Part shown: one piece after another, positions 1 through 8,334 of the stretch
Numbering within the stretch: position 1 is the first letter of the stretch
How the letters are laid out: every line of letters begins with the position of its first letter
Position numbers and translations under genes: made by a program
Notes under the pieces: generated by a model
Database searches by the model: none
Told to the model about the DNA's origin: nothing
The model's input: the letters and a program-made list of their open reading frames with translations, nothing else
Assembly: GCA_937901905.1 (NCBI GenBank)
Contig: CALDIF010000014.1
Location: forward strand, 1 to 29,966
Source of the DNA: an uncultured Porphyromonadaceae bacterium
GTDB lineage: Bacteria; Bacteroidota; Bacteroidia; Bacteroidales; Muribaculaceae
Reading direction: 5' to 3'
Length of the DNA: 29,966 bases

Positions 1-523
1 TATCATTACATACAAAACACTGCCTAATCACAAGTGCCACATGCGGCACAACCTCAAAAGAAATACATCATAAGTGTCTATGTGCTACAAAAATGATGTA
101 TACAAAAAAATGACTAACAAATTTGTGAAAGAATGGATAGAAATGCAGGATTCAGTATATAGTTATCTTTCCAATGACACTACCATAAACGTGAATGATG
201 CAACAGTAATGATATATTATAGTGTAAGCGATTCTATACGGACAGAGGTTGGAAGACTTGTGAGAGGAAAGAAAAGGTCGCTGAAGGAAATCTTTACCCT
301 GAAAGTTTACACTGTAAGGGACAGGGACAAAATCATCTCATCAAAAAACTATAAAGAGGCTCTGTCCTATTTTGAGGTGCTTGACCAGAAAGAGCCTGAG
401 TTTAATAACGCTGATGAAATGATTAACGGCTATCTGGAACTGTTAGACACTACGGAACCATTCAAGAGAATAGACGACGTACTTGATTTTATGGCAAAAG
501 AAGATGAATGTTTCAGGGCGTTG
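1..523. other. AT-rich foreign-looking segment ending at the EF-G junction
   Basis: Base composition is clearly lower in GC than the rest of the window, and codons such as ATA, AGA and GAA are frequent. The change falls between about 510 and 540, where the translated sequence switches to EF-G homology. The segment holds an 8-base inverted repeat, tacatcat at 64-71 and atgatgta at 93-100, around the possible start codons, and a small hairpin gtgcc/ggcac near 33-48. I see no clear Bacteroidota promoter. It may be the end of an integrated element that extends beyond the left edge. Confidence 0.5.
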
Positions 524-2014
524 ATGAAGTTCCTCGATGAGATGACCTTAACCGACGATGAGTTGCACCGTGGCTTGCGCTTGGGTATGATCGATCGCAG
601 CATCTTCCCCGTTGTGTGCGTCAGTGGCGGACAAGACAAGGGCATTTCGCGCATGCTCGAAATCTTTGCCGACATCGTGCCGACCGTCAACGACATGCCG
701 GCAGCAGTCAACAACGCAGGCGAGGAGGTTAAGGCAGATGCCGATGCTCCTGTCAGCCTTTATTTCTTCAAGACTACTATCGAACCGCACATCGGCGAAG
801 TCAGTTACTTCAAGGTGATGAGCGGTACGCTCAAGGCAGGTACCGACTTAACCAATGCCAATCGTGGTACCAAGGAGCGCATTGCCCAAATCAACGTGGT
901 TTGCGGCCAACAAGTGAAGACCCCGGTCGACACGCTCGTGGCAGGCGACATCGGTGCCGCCGTGAAACTCAAAGACGTTCGCCGTGGCAACACGCTCAAT
1001 GACAAGAGCGTTGAGCACATCTTCGACTTCATCGAGTATCCGGCTCCCAAGTTCCAGCGTGCTATTCGCGCCTTGAACGAGAGTGAAACCGAGAAGTTGA
1101 GTGCTATTCTCAACCGCATGCATGAGGAGGATCCCACGTGGCTCATCGAGCAGAGCAAGGAGTTGAAGCAAACCATCGTCAGCGGTCAAGGTGAGTTCCA
1201 TTTGCGCACTCTCAAGTGGCGTATCGAGAACAACGACAAGATTCAAGTCGAATATCAAGAGCCCAAGATTCCCTATCGCGAAACTATTACCAAGGCTGCA
1301 CGTGCCGATTATCGTCACAAGAAGCAGTCGGGCGGTAGCGGTCAGTTCGGTGAGGTTCACTTGATTGTCGAGCCTTACAACGAGGGTATGCCGGAACCCG
1401 ACACCTATCGTTTCGGCAACCAAGAGTACAAGATGAACATCAAGGACAAGCAGGAGATTGACCTCGAATGGGGTGGCAAGTTGGTAATATACAACTGTAT
1501 CGTCGGCGGTGCTATTGATGCTCGCTTCATTCCCGCTATTGTCAAGGGCATCATGGATCGTATGGAGCAAGGTCCGTTGACTGGTTCGTATGCACGCGAC
1601 GTGCGCGTGTGTATCTACGATGGTAAGATGCACCCGGTCGACAGTAATGAAATCTCGTTCCGCCTCGCAGCCCGTCACGCCTTCAGCGATGCTTTCCGCG
1701 CCGCTAACCCCAAGGTGTTGGAGCCGGTCTACGACGTGGAGGTCATGTTGCCAAGTGACAGCATGGGTGGTGTTCAAAGTGACTTGCAGGGTCGTCGTGG
1801 TATCATGATGGATATGTCAAGTGCAAACGGTCTTGAGACGATCAAGGCTAAGATCCCCTTGAAAGAGTTGGCAAGTTACTCAACCGCCTTGAGTTCAATC
1901 ACCGGCGGTCGTTCCTCTTTCACGATGAAGTTTGCCAGTTACGAACTCGTTCCGACCGATGTTCAAGCACAACTTCTCAAAGAATACGAGGAAAGCAAGC
2001 AAGACGAGGATTAA
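110..2014 (+). CDS. Chimeric elongation factor G-like protein lacking the GTPase domain
   Basis: From about residue 139 (nt 524) to the end this is EF-G of the Bacteroidales second-copy type: the tail of the G domain (LTDDELHRG), domain II from SLYFFKT, then domains III, IV (from GGSGQFGEV) and V (FTMKFASYELVPTD). EF-G normally translocates tRNA-mRNA on the ribosome by GTP hydrolysis. A full-length relative is about 718 residues and starts with roughly 225 residues carrying the P-loop, DxxG and NKxD motifs. None of these is present here. Instead there are about 138 residues that I do not recognise, encoded by AT-rich DNA. By hand count GC is 19/60 at 121-180 and 35/60 at 601-660. The frame is open across the join. 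Starts at GTG 74 and ATG 80 are also possible; a stop lies just before 74, and ATG 110 follows an A-rich stretch. It is a fusion by insertion or rearrangement, or an assembly chimera. It is unlikely to work as a translocase. Confidence 0.8.
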   Translation: MTNKFVKEWIEMQDSVYSYLSNDTTINVNDATVMIYYSVSDSIRTEVGRLVRGKKRSLKEIFTLKVYTVRDRDKIISSKNYKEALSYFEVLDQKEPEFNNADEMINGYLELLDTTEPFKRIDDVLDFMAKEDECFRALMKFLDEMTLTDDELHRGLRLGMIDRSIFPVVCVSGGQDKGISRMLEIFADIVPTVNDMPAAVNNAGEEVKADADAPVSLYFFKTTIEPHIGEVSYFKVMSGTLKAGTDLTNANRGTKERIAQINVVCGQQVKTPVDTLVAGDIGAAVKLKDVRRGNTLNDKSVEHIFDFIEYPAPKFQRAIRALNESETEKLSAILNRMHEEDPTWLIEQSKELKQTIVSGQGEFHLRTLKWRIENNDKIQVEYQEPKIPYRETITKAARADYRHKKQSGGSGQFGEVHLIVEPYNEGMPEPDTYRFGNQEYKMNIKDKQEIDLEWGGKLVIYNCIVGGAIDARFIPAIVKGIMDRMEQGPLTGSYARDVRVCIYDGKMHPVDSNEISFRLAARHAFSDAFRAANPKVLEPVYDVEVMLPSDSMGGVQSDLQGRRGIMMDMSSANGLETIKAKIPLKELASYSTALSSITGGRSSFTMKFASYELVPTDVQAQLLKEYEESKQDED

Positions 2015-2062
2015 TGTCAATCCACACGCAGCAGGTCACGACCGCTGCGAACGATGTATTTT

Positions 2063-2103
2063 ATTTAACGGGGGAGCGTCGCGAGCGATGCTCCCCGTTA
2101 AAT
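2063..2103 (+). terminator. Strong hairpin after the EF-G-like gene
   Basis: The left arm begins atttaacgggg and the right arm ends ccccgttaaat, forming a stem of about 18 pairs with one bulged G and one G-T pair around a short GAG loop. It lies 49 bases after the EF-G-like stop and before the PBP gene, with A/T-rich sequence on both sides, so it could stop transcription in either direction. Confidence 0.8.
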
Positions 2104-2174
2104 ATTAAGTTAGACTTCAGACACATCAACGGCTGAATATCAACATTTTAAATTTCTTCTTACATTCGGGATAA

Positions 2175-4580
2175 ATGAAGTTCATTGCAGTGAAAATTTG
2201 GAGAGCGATCGTGGGATTGTGGTCATGGTTCAAGCGATGGTACAAGAGTTTGTACAGCGGTAGACCGTGGTACATCAAGATACTATCGGTCATCGCAACC
2301 GCAGTGGTGTGCTTTATACTCTATTTAGTCGCTGTTGATGTCAACTTCCTGTGGTTGTTCGGCTCCTCTCCCGGCACGGCACAAATAATGAATCCCATCA
2401 CCTTTGAGGCGAGTTATATCTATAGTGCCGATGATGTTGAATTGGGAAAATATTTTGATGAGAACCGCACACCTGTACCCTACGACTCGATAACGCCCGT
2501 GTTTTTCGATGTGTTGATCGACACCGAGGACGAACGTTTTTACAGTCATCACGGAATTGACTGGCGCGGTTTGGGCGCAGCGATTAAGGACATGGTGCTC
2601 TACGGCAGACCACGCGGAGCGAGCACCATCACTCAACAATTGGTGAAAAACATGTTCCGCATGCGCAGTGGCAAGGAATACACCACCGGCTTGCTCGGTT
2701 ATCTTCCGGGCATGAAAATCGTGATAGCCAAGAGCAAGGAGTGGATTTTGGCAAGTAAAATCGAATACTTCTACGATAAGCGCTCAATACTCGAAATGTA
2801 TGCCAACACGGTTGACTTCGGCAGTAATGCCTATGGCATCAAAACGGCTGCAAAGACTTATTTTGCCACAACACCATCGCGCCTGAACGTGCAAGAGTGT
2901 GCAACACTTATCGGGTTGCTCAAGGCAACTACAGCCTATAATCCACGCGTTAATCCTAAGAACAGTCTCAGGCGTCGTAACGTTGTGCTCGATAACATGA
3001 CACGGTTGGGTCACTTGAGTGACAGCGAGCGAGATTCGATTAAAACATTACCCATTGAGTTGCATTTTTCGGTAGAATCGGCTTATGATGGCGAGTCGCT
3101 CTATTTCAGGCAAGCCGTGGCTGAGGAGTTGCGCGGTTGGTGCAACGCGAACGGCTATAATTTATACCGTGACGGTTTGAAAATTTATACGACACTCGAC
3201 ACTCGCATGCAACGCATGGCAGAACAGGCAGTGTTGCAGCGCATGCGCGAGGTGCAACAACGTTTTGAAGAGCAATGGGGACACCGTGATTGTTGGGTGG
3301 ACGATAAAGGCAATGTGATTGCCGGGTTCGTTGAAGACAAGGCTCGCACCACCGAGGCTTATCGAAACTTACTTGCACGCTACCCCAACGACCTCGACAG
3401 TGTCGATTACTACATGAATTTGCCACACAAGGTACACTTGTTTGACTACGACACCGACAGTCTCTCGTCGATGATGAGTTCGATGGACTCAATTAGATAC
3501 ATGTTACACTTCATGCACGCCGGATTTATAGCGATGGAACCCGGGACAGGAGATGTCAAGGCGTGGGTTGGTGACGTTGATTTCAAAACATGGAAATATG
3601 ATAAGGTGCGCGCGATGCATCAACCCGGCAGCACGTTCAAACTCATGGTCTACACGGCCGGTATTGAACACGGCATGACACCGTGTACACGCCGTCCCGA
3701 CATACCTTTCGATACTATCTTGCCTGACGAGAACGGTCATCCCGCTCATTGGCGCCCGGGAAACAGCAGCGGGCGGTTCACAGGGGTTGACATGTCACTG
3801 CGAGAGGCATTTGCCCGCAGTATTAATACGGTTGCCGTGAGAGTGGGAATGGAAGTCGGTATAGACAAGGTGGCAAACACCGCAATTGCGATGGGTATTC
3901 AGTCACCATTGGAACGCACTCCGGCACTAACATTGGGTGCCAGTGATGTAAATTTGGTAGAACTCACCAACTGTTATTGCACAATTGCTAATGACGGAGT
4001 GCACACCAAACCCGTGTTGGTGGCACGAATCGTTGATCGTGACGGTAAAGTGGTGTACGATGCCCGTCACGACAACAACAACGTTGATCGTGCTGTCGAG
4101 TATCGCACGGCTTGGTTGATGCAACAGATGCTCATTGCCGGTCGAACCGATGCAGGCGGAACGTCCGGTGGGCTTAACGCATACATCACAACTGCGATGT
4201 ACGACACCGACTTCGGTGGCAAGACAGGAACAAGTAACAAGAATGCCGATGCTTGGTTTGTGGGGGTCACTCCACGTCTCGTGTGTAGCGCGTGGGTGGG
4301 AGGTGAATATCGTCAAATACATTTTCAGAACACGGCAGCAGGTCAAGGCAGCCGCACTGCCCTACCCATCGTCGGCACCTTCCTGCGCAGTGTGATGTCG
4401 GACCCGGCTTTCAAACACTACCATGCCCGCTTCGGTGAGCCGAAGCAGTATATTAATCCGGCTGACTATCGTGATTGTGTGATCACACGTGCTATGCTCG
4501 ACACCATTGCCAACGACAGCACGTTAAACACCGACTCGATACAATTATTGGAAACCGATACAATAAATAACAACTTATAG
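2175..4580 (+). CDS. mrcA: Class A penicillin-binding protein 1A
   Basis: A bifunctional murein synthase that polymerises lipid II and cross-links the peptide stems, anchored in the inner membrane with its domains in the periplasm. One transmembrane helix lies at about residues 35-62. The GT51 glycosyltransferase domain follows: TEDERFYSHHG at 117-127 with the catalytic Glu118, GASTITQQLVKN at 148-159, and KEWILASKIEYFYDKRSILE at 188-207. The transpeptidase domain has the nucleophile motif STFK (Ser486), SIN (549-551) and KTGT (683-686). All key motifs are intact, and 801 residues is usual for the family. The start ATG fits the N-terminus before the helix. It is followed after 10 bases by the GDP-fucose synthase gene, so the two are probably co-transcribed. 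The symbol is by analogy (ponA/mrcA). Confidence 0.95.
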   Translation: MKFIAVKIWRAIVGLWSWFKRWYKSLYSGRPWYIKILSVIATAVVCFILYLVAVDVNFLWLFGSSPGTAQIMNPITFEASYIYSADDVELGKYFDENRTPVPYDSITPVFFDVLIDTEDERFYSHHGIDWRGLGAAIKDMVLYGRPRGASTITQQLVKNMFRMRSGKEYTTGLLGYLPGMKIVIAKSKEWILASKIEYFYDKRSILEMYANTVDFGSNAYGIKTAAKTYFATTPSRLNVQECATLIGLLKATTAYNPRVNPKNSLRRRNVVLDNMTRLGHLSDSERDSIKTLPIELHFSVESAYDGESLYFRQAVAEELRGWCNANGYNLYRDGLKIYTTLDTRMQRMAEQAVLQRMREVQQRFEEQWGHRDCWVDDKGNVIAGFVEDKARTTEAYRNLLARYPNDLDSVDYYMNLPHKVHLFDYDTDSLSSMMSSMDSIRYMLHFMHAGFIAMEPGTGDVKAWVGDVDFKTWKYDKVRAMHQPGSTFKLMVYTAGIEHGMTPCTRRPDIPFDTILPDENGHPAHWRPGNSSGRFTGVDMSLREAFARSINTVAVRVGMEVGIDKVANTAIAMGIQSPLERTPALTLGASDVNLVELTNCYCTIANDGVHTKPVLVARIVDRDGKVVYDARHDNNNVDRAVEYRTAWLMQQMLIAGRTDAGGTSGGLNAYITTAMYDTDFGGKTGTSNKNADAWFVGVTPRLVCSAWVGGEYRQIHFQNTAAGQGSRTALPIVGTFLRSVMSDPAFKHYHARFGEPKQYINPADYRDCVITRAMLDTIANDSTLNTDSIQLLETDTINNNL

Positions 4581-4590
4581 GTTATCAAAC

Positions 4591-5664
4591 ATGAATTACA
4601 CTGATAAAATCTATGTTGCCGGTCATCGCGGTTTGGTTGGCTCGGCCATAATGAAATCGCTGCAGGCTCGCGGATATAATAATGTGATGGGTCGCACTCA
4701 CAGTGAATTGGACTTGATGAATGCGATGGCTGTCAGAAAATTCTTCGATGACGAACGACCCGACGTTGTTGTGCTTGCCGCCGCTCATGTGGGCGGTATC
4801 ATGGCAAACTTGAAATACCGTGCCGATTTCATCTACCAAAACTTGCAAATTCAACAAAATGTCATCGGTGAGAGTTGGCGACACGGTGTAAAAAAACTGC
4901 TGTTCTTGGGAAGCACGTGCATCTATCCTCGCGAGGCGACTCAACCCATACCGGAACATGCTTTGTTAACCTCACCTCTCGAATACACCAACGAGCCTTA
5001 CGCTATCGCAAAGATTGCTGGCTTGAAGATGTGCGAAAGTTTCAATTTGCAATATGGCACCAATTATATCGCTGTGATGCCTACCAACCTCTACGGCCCG
5101 CGTGACAATTTCAATCTCGAGACGAGTCATGTGATGCCGGCAATGATACGCAAGATGCATCTTGCGCGACTTCTCAATGAGGGTGATGAAACAGGCTTGC
5201 GAAAAGATCTTGCCACGCGCCCTGTTGAGGGGGTTGACGGTAACTCTTCGATGAACGAAATTGTAGCGATGCTCGATCGCTACGGCATTAACAACGAGCG
5301 ATTACTGTTGTGGGGCACAGGGCGACCGATAAGAGAATTCTTGTGGAGCGAAGACATGGCTGATGCGAGCGTTTATTGCCTTGAGCACATTGACTTTGCT
5401 GACGTGCGAGGTGATGGTGTCGAGGTTCGTAACTGTCACATCAATATCGGTAGCGGTGTTGAGGTTACTATTGCACAACTTGCCGAATTTGTTAAAAAGA
5501 CTGTCGATTATAAAGGTCGCGTAGAATGGGACGCTACCAAACCCGATGGGACGATGCGCAAGTTAACCGATGTGTCACGTCTTCACAACCTCGGTTGGAG
5601 ACATCGTGTCGAACTGGAGGACGGTGTACCCGCCCTCTACAAGTGGTATCTACAATCGTGTTGA
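4591..5664 (+). CDS. fcl: GDP-L-fucose synthase
   Basis: Epimerase-reductase that converts GDP-4-keto-6-deoxymannose to GDP-L-fucose with NADPH, supplying fucose for surface glycans; cytoplasmic. It is an extended short-chain dehydrogenase: the nucleotide-binding motif GHRGLVG is at residues 11-17 and the catalytic triad is Ser108 (GSTCIYP), Tyr137 and Lys141 (YAIAK). The segment LWGTGRPIREFLWSEDMA is typical of the family. At 357 residues it is longer than the E. coli enzyme (about 320) because of an insertion before that segment, as in other Bacteroidales. It lies 10 bases after the PBP gene. The partner enzyme GDP-mannose 4,6-dehydratase is not in the window. The alternative symbol is wcaG. 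Confidence 0.95.
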   Translation: MNYTDKIYVAGHRGLVGSAIMKSLQARGYNNVMGRTHSELDLMNAMAVRKFFDDERPDVVVLAAAHVGGIMANLKYRADFIYQNLQIQQNVIGESWRHGVKKLLFLGSTCIYPREATQPIPEHALLTSPLEYTNEPYAIAKIAGLKMCESFNLQYGTNYIAVMPTNLYGPRDNFNLETSHVMPAMIRKMHLARLLNEGDETGLRKDLATRPVEGVDGNSSMNEIVAMLDRYGINNERLLLWGTGRPIREFLWSEDMADASVYCLEHIDFADVRGDGVEVRNCHINIGSGVEVTIAQLAEFVKKTVDYKGRVEWDATKPDGTMRKLTDVSRLHNLGWRHRVELEDGVPALYKWYLQSC

Positions 5665-5744
5665 TTTGCTCCGTAAGGGGGGGTATAGTAACATTCTTCG
5701 GTTTATTGACAAAGTAAGCATCTGAAATAAGCCGCATTGGAGGT

Positions 5745-5782
5745 AAAAAAACGGGTATCTTCTTTAAGATATTCGTTTTTTT
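5745..5782 (+). terminator. Rho-independent terminator after the GDP-fucose synthase gene
   Basis: The A-tract aaaaaac and following gggtatctt pair with aagatattcgttttttt through 14 Watson-Crick and two G-T pairs around a cttt/tt loop. A run of seven T follows on the plus strand. The position, 80 bases after the fcl stop, suits termination of the PBP-fcl transcript. Confidence 0.8.
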
Positions 5783-5795
5783 GTATCGTTGCAGC

Positions 5796-6029
5796 GTGAA
5801 AACGGTCGCTCGTCGTCTTTTTTATGTTTCGGGCAAATATTTGGAAAAAGAGGAGCCGATAGTTGTGCAACCCGGCACTTCCGATGTTAAAAGCACCTCG
5901 GGAGCCTCTGCCTTCCGGACTTGTTTTATATGGCTCTTTGTTATCGCTGTTGTTGCATTTTTAGTTGCGAAAGCAGCGGCGGAGAATAAGAATGGTGACA
6001 ACAATATGATATACACTATTCCACGATAA
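5796..6029 (+). CDS. Possible small single-pass membrane protein, unknown function
   Basis: I do not recognise it. The frame is open from a TTG at 5781, but that start lies in the terminator tail; GTG at 5796 is the more sensible choice and gives 77 residues. Visible features are a basic N-terminus (VKTVARRLF), a polar Gly/Ser/Thr stretch and one hydrophobic segment, CFIWLFVIAVVAFLVAKAAA, near the C-terminus. Codon use resembles neighbouring genes. No promoter or ATG start is visible, and an overlapping minus-strand frame (5822-6082) is also open. It may be a real tail-anchored-like protein or a chance frame. Confidence 0.3.
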   Translation: MKTVARRLFYVSGKYLEKEEPIVVQPGTSDVKSTSGASAFRTCFIWLFVIAVVAFLVAKAAAENKNGDNNMIYTIPR

Positions 6030-6080
6030 CTGTGTTGTGATTCTCCTGTATCGGTCACAATGACTATCCCACGGCAAACC

Positions 6081-6125
6081 AAAAGTTGTCAAACCCTGCT
6101 TTAAAGTGCCGGTTTGGCAACTTTT
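6081..6125. terminator. Hairpin upstream of the beta-barrel gene
   Basis: The arms aaaagttgtcaaacc (6081-6095) and ggtttggcaactttt (6111-6125) pair over 15 bases with one G-T pair and a 15-base loop. A-rich on the left and T-rich on the right, it can terminate in either direction. It separates the small frame at 5796-6029 from the promoter at 6148-6178. Confidence 0.65.
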
Positions 6126-6147
6126 GTCATGTCAACAGCGGTCAAAA

Positions 6148-6178
6148 TTTGTCGTGCAATATTTTTTGACTAACTTTG
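6148..6178 (+). promoter_or_regulatory. Bacteroidota-type promoter of the beta-barrel gene
   Basis: TTTG at 6148-6151 (-33 element) and TAACTTTG at 6171-6178 (-7 element, consensus TAnnTTTG) are 19 bases apart, matching the pattern for the Bacteroidota primary sigma factor. The predicted transcript start near 6185 leaves a leader of about 14 bases before ATG 6199. Confidence 0.75.
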
Positions 6179-6198
6179 CAGAAAATATTACGCATACA

Positions 6199-6831
6199 AT
6201 GATTAAAAGAATACTTGCAATCGCCGTCAGTGTGCTCGCCTTGAGTGTCACTGCATTTGCCCAAACGTCAACGCGCTGGGGTGTCACCCTCGGTGGCAAC
6301 TATAACCAAATTCACTTCAAGCAGAGTGACATCGTCAAGGTCGACCGCGGTTTCGGTCCGGTGGTAGGATTGAACGGTGAGATGAACATTCCCGGTCTGG
6401 GATTCGCTATCGACGCGTCAATCCTCTACAGCATGTATTCGAGTAAAATTCACTTCGGTGATTGGAAAGTGTGGAACAGCGCGGGCTTGAATACCAAGAC
6501 TGTAATGATGCACAATATAGACATTCCGCTGAACCTTAAGTTAAAATACAGCAAGTTAAACGGATTTGAGAACACGCTGAAGCCGATGATTTACTTCGGA
6601 CCGACATTCAGCATCAATGTTGCCGGCACCAATAGTAGCGACCACTTGAAGTACAACGGCATGAACACTATGCTACACTTCGGTGTCGGCATGGAGTTAT
6701 TTAACCGTTTCCAGGTGTCGGGCGAGTATAGTTTTGCTATCGGAGAGTCAATGCGCACGCGAGTTCTTGACGAGAATGTCGCCAAGAACCGGTGCTGGTC
6801 GCTCGTGTTGACCTATTATTTCAAAGATTAA
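6199..6831 (+). CDS. Outer-membrane beta-barrel protein (PorT-like/OMP_b-brl)
   Basis: 210 residues with a clear signal peptide (MIKRILAIAVSVLALSVTAFA, then Q). The mature part alternates polar and hydrophobic residues in short strands, with features common in small Bacteroidota barrels: WGVTLGGNYNQ, IDASILYSMYSS, PMIYFGPTFSINV, LHFGVGMELF, FQVSGEYSF, and a C-terminal aromatic strand (WSLVLTYYFKD). Family knowledge puts such proteins in the outer membrane; the specific role is unknown. The frame is open back to 6106, but ATG 6199 starts the signal peptide and lies just downstream of a good promoter. It ends convergently and overlaps the DJ-1 gene stop by four bases. Confidence 0.85.
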   Translation: MIKRILAIAVSVLALSVTAFAQTSTRWGVTLGGNYNQIHFKQSDIVKVDRGFGPVVGLNGEMNIPGLGFAIDASILYSMYSSKIHFGDWKVWNSAGLNTKTVMMHNIDIPLNLKLKYSKLNGFENTLKPMIYFGPTFSINVAGTNSSDHLKYNGMNTMLHFGVGMELFNRFQVSGEYSFAIGESMRTRVLDENVAKNRCWSLVLTYYFKD

Positions 6832-7388
6832 AGGGGAAACGTGGTGAGCATAGCCGAAGCCACTTCGGCTGCCGCATCTTCGCCGACCGACAAGGCAACT
6901 ACAGTCAATGCAAACTCGGTGGCGGCACTCGGTCCGTTGCCGGTGACGATGTTGTCGCTCACGATGACAGGTTTGGCACCCCAATGCACACCGCTCACAC
7001 CCTTCTCCATTCCCGGATAACACACCGCATCACGTCCCGACAGAATACCGAGGGGACCGAGTACTACTGCCGGTGAAGCACAAATTGCGGCAATCAGTCC
7101 GCCGCGCTTGTTGTGTTGCACCAGTGCGTCGCACACTCCGACGTGAGCAGCAAGATTGGTCGCCCCGGGCATGCCACCGGGCACAATAAGCCAATCGGCA
7201 TTATGGGCGACATCGGCATCAAACATTGCATCGGCAAGCACCTTGACACCATGGGCACCACGCACGGTGAGACTGTCACCTATAGACATAGTCACCACGT
7301 TAAGCCCGGCGCGTCTCAATACATCAACCGTTGTTAAGGCTTCGATTTCTTCAAAGCCATCGGCAAGGAAAACAATAGCAAGATCCAT
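6828..7388 (-). CDS. DJ-1/PfpI family protein (YajL-like)
   Basis: 186 residues with the whole DJ-1 fold pattern: GFEEIEAL at 11-18, with Glu16 matching the conserved Glu of DJ-1, VPGGMPGATNL at 69-79, and the nucleophile elbow AAICASPAVVLG with Cys103, then GNGPSAATEFAL near the C-terminus. The family includes stress-response proteins, proposed glyoxalase/deglycase enzymes and chaperones; which activity applies here cannot be read from sequence. Length is usual. It is transcribed alone on the minus strand, convergent to the barrel gene. Its upstream region holds a hexanucleotide repeat that could alter promoter spacing or leader length. Confidence 0.9.
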   Translation of the reverse strand: MDLAIVFLADGFEEIEALTTVDVLRRAGLNVVTMSIGDSLTVRGAHGVKVLADAMFDADVAHNADWLIVPGGMPGATNLAAHVGVCDALVQHNKRGGLIAAICASPAVVLGPLGILSGRDAVCYPGMEKGVSGVHWGAKPVIVSDNIVTGNGPSAATEFALTVVALSVGEDAAAEVASAMLTTFPL

Positions 7389-7404
7389 ATTAATAGTATT
7401 TTAT

Positions 7405-7440
7405 GTGTTTGTGTTTGTGTTTGTGTTTGTGTTTATGTTT
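7405..7440. repeat. Hexanucleotide tandem repeat (GTGTTT)n upstream of the DJ-1 gene
   Basis: Five perfect copies of GTGTTT at 7405-7434 plus an imperfect sixth (ATGTTT) at 7435-7440. The start codon of the minus-strand DJ-1 gene is at 7388, so the repeat covers about 17-52 bases upstream, in the leader or core promoter. Slipped-strand mispairing could change its copy number. Confidence 0.9.
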
Positions 7441-7497
7441 TAAATTGTCTATTTACTCTTGAGAAAATATATTTGCAAACAGTTGAAAACCAACAAT

Positions 7498-8247
7498 TCA
7501 TTTTGAACTGTAGTAAACTTTCACCTCGCCCACAGGTAACTTACCCACGAGCAACAGCGGAATGTGACGCTCGTCAGCACTCATCCAAGCGTTGATGCCG
7601 TCACTGCTCTGTTTTCCGCCATCGCGAGTGAACGAGAAAACAAGGTGATAACTGTCGCGTGCCGAACCGTCACGCAATTTAACCTGTTCACGTCCCTTGT
7701 AGGCAATAGTCAGCGTCTCTTTCTCTTTACCGCTGAATATCACTACCTTGAGCCTACCGTCGCGAGCGAGACGGTCGTAGTCGACATCACGCAACATATA
7801 AAATACGCTCAACATGTCGTAGGCGGGAGTGCTTGAAGTCAACGATAGCGATGCCGTGGGCTTGTCCTTGCGATAACGGGCACATGATGCCGTGGTGCCG
7901 GAGGCGGAGTGATTGAAGTTCACCACGTCACGGGCGTAGTAAGAATCCTCGTGAGTGAGTTTCTCGTAACGCAAAGGACGCTTATCGGCGCGCATGGCAC
8001 TCTTGAGCGTGTCGCGCACCGAATACACCTTATCAGCCCATGAGCGAGTCTTGCCGGTGAGCATGGCATTATATCCGCTCGAAGTTCGCTTGATAGTCAA
8101 CTTGGCATCGGCGGCATGCTTCCATATCACGCCCCATTGATACACGACCTCGTAACGCAGAACTTCTCCGCTCGCAGTGTAGTCGGTCGCTTGAGCGAAA
8201 CACACAAGACAACAAACAATCACTAAAGTGTAAAATCGTTTCAACAT
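7498..8247 (-). CDS. DUF3108 domain-containing secreted protein
   Basis: 249 residues from ATG 8247, beginning with a signal peptide (MLKRFYTLVIVCCLVCFAQA). The rest matches the DUF3108 pattern: GEVLRYEVVYQWGVIWKHAADA near the mature N-terminus, a central VRDTLKSAM...KRPLRYEKLTHE, then AYDMLSVFYMLRDVDY, and a C-terminal SDGINAWMSADERHIPLLL followed by KLPVGEVKVY. Such proteins are exported lipocalin-like beta proteins of unknown role, common in Bacteroidota. An upstream TTG (8265) extends the frame by six residues, but the ATG starts the signal peptide better. It lies 87 bases downstream of the dipeptidase gene and may be read from the same transcript. Confidence 0.85.
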   Translation of the reverse strand: MLKRFYTLVIVCCLVCFAQATDYTASGEVLRYEVVYQWGVIWKHAADAKLTIKRTSSGYNAMLTGKTRSWADKVYSVRDTLKSAMRADKRPLRYEKLTHEDSYYARDVVNFNHSASGTTASCARYRKDKPTASLSLTSSTPAYDMLSVFYMLRDVDYDRLARDGRLKVVIFSGKEKETLTIAYKGREQVKLRDGSARDSYHLVFSFTRDGGKQSSDGINAWMSADERHIPLLLVGKLPVGEVKVYYSSK

Positions 8248-8334
8248 AAATGTTAAATTTAACAATTAGACACCATGAGCGGTCAATGGTTTAAAACGAC
8301 TGATAAAAGCGGAACACACATCATCGGGGACACA

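Noticed and set aside
848..1777. 309-residue open frame on the minus strand inside the EF-G-like gene
   Set aside because: It is antisense to clear EF-G homology and shows no family motif of its own; a codon-bias shadow.
6106..6198. N-terminal extension of the beta-barrel protein
   Set aside because: It spans a terminator arm and the promoter; the signal peptide starts at ATG 6199.
7156..7443. Plus-strand frame ending in a Val-Phe repeat
   Set aside because: The repeat is only the translation of the GTGTTT units; the rest is antisense to the DJ-1 gene.
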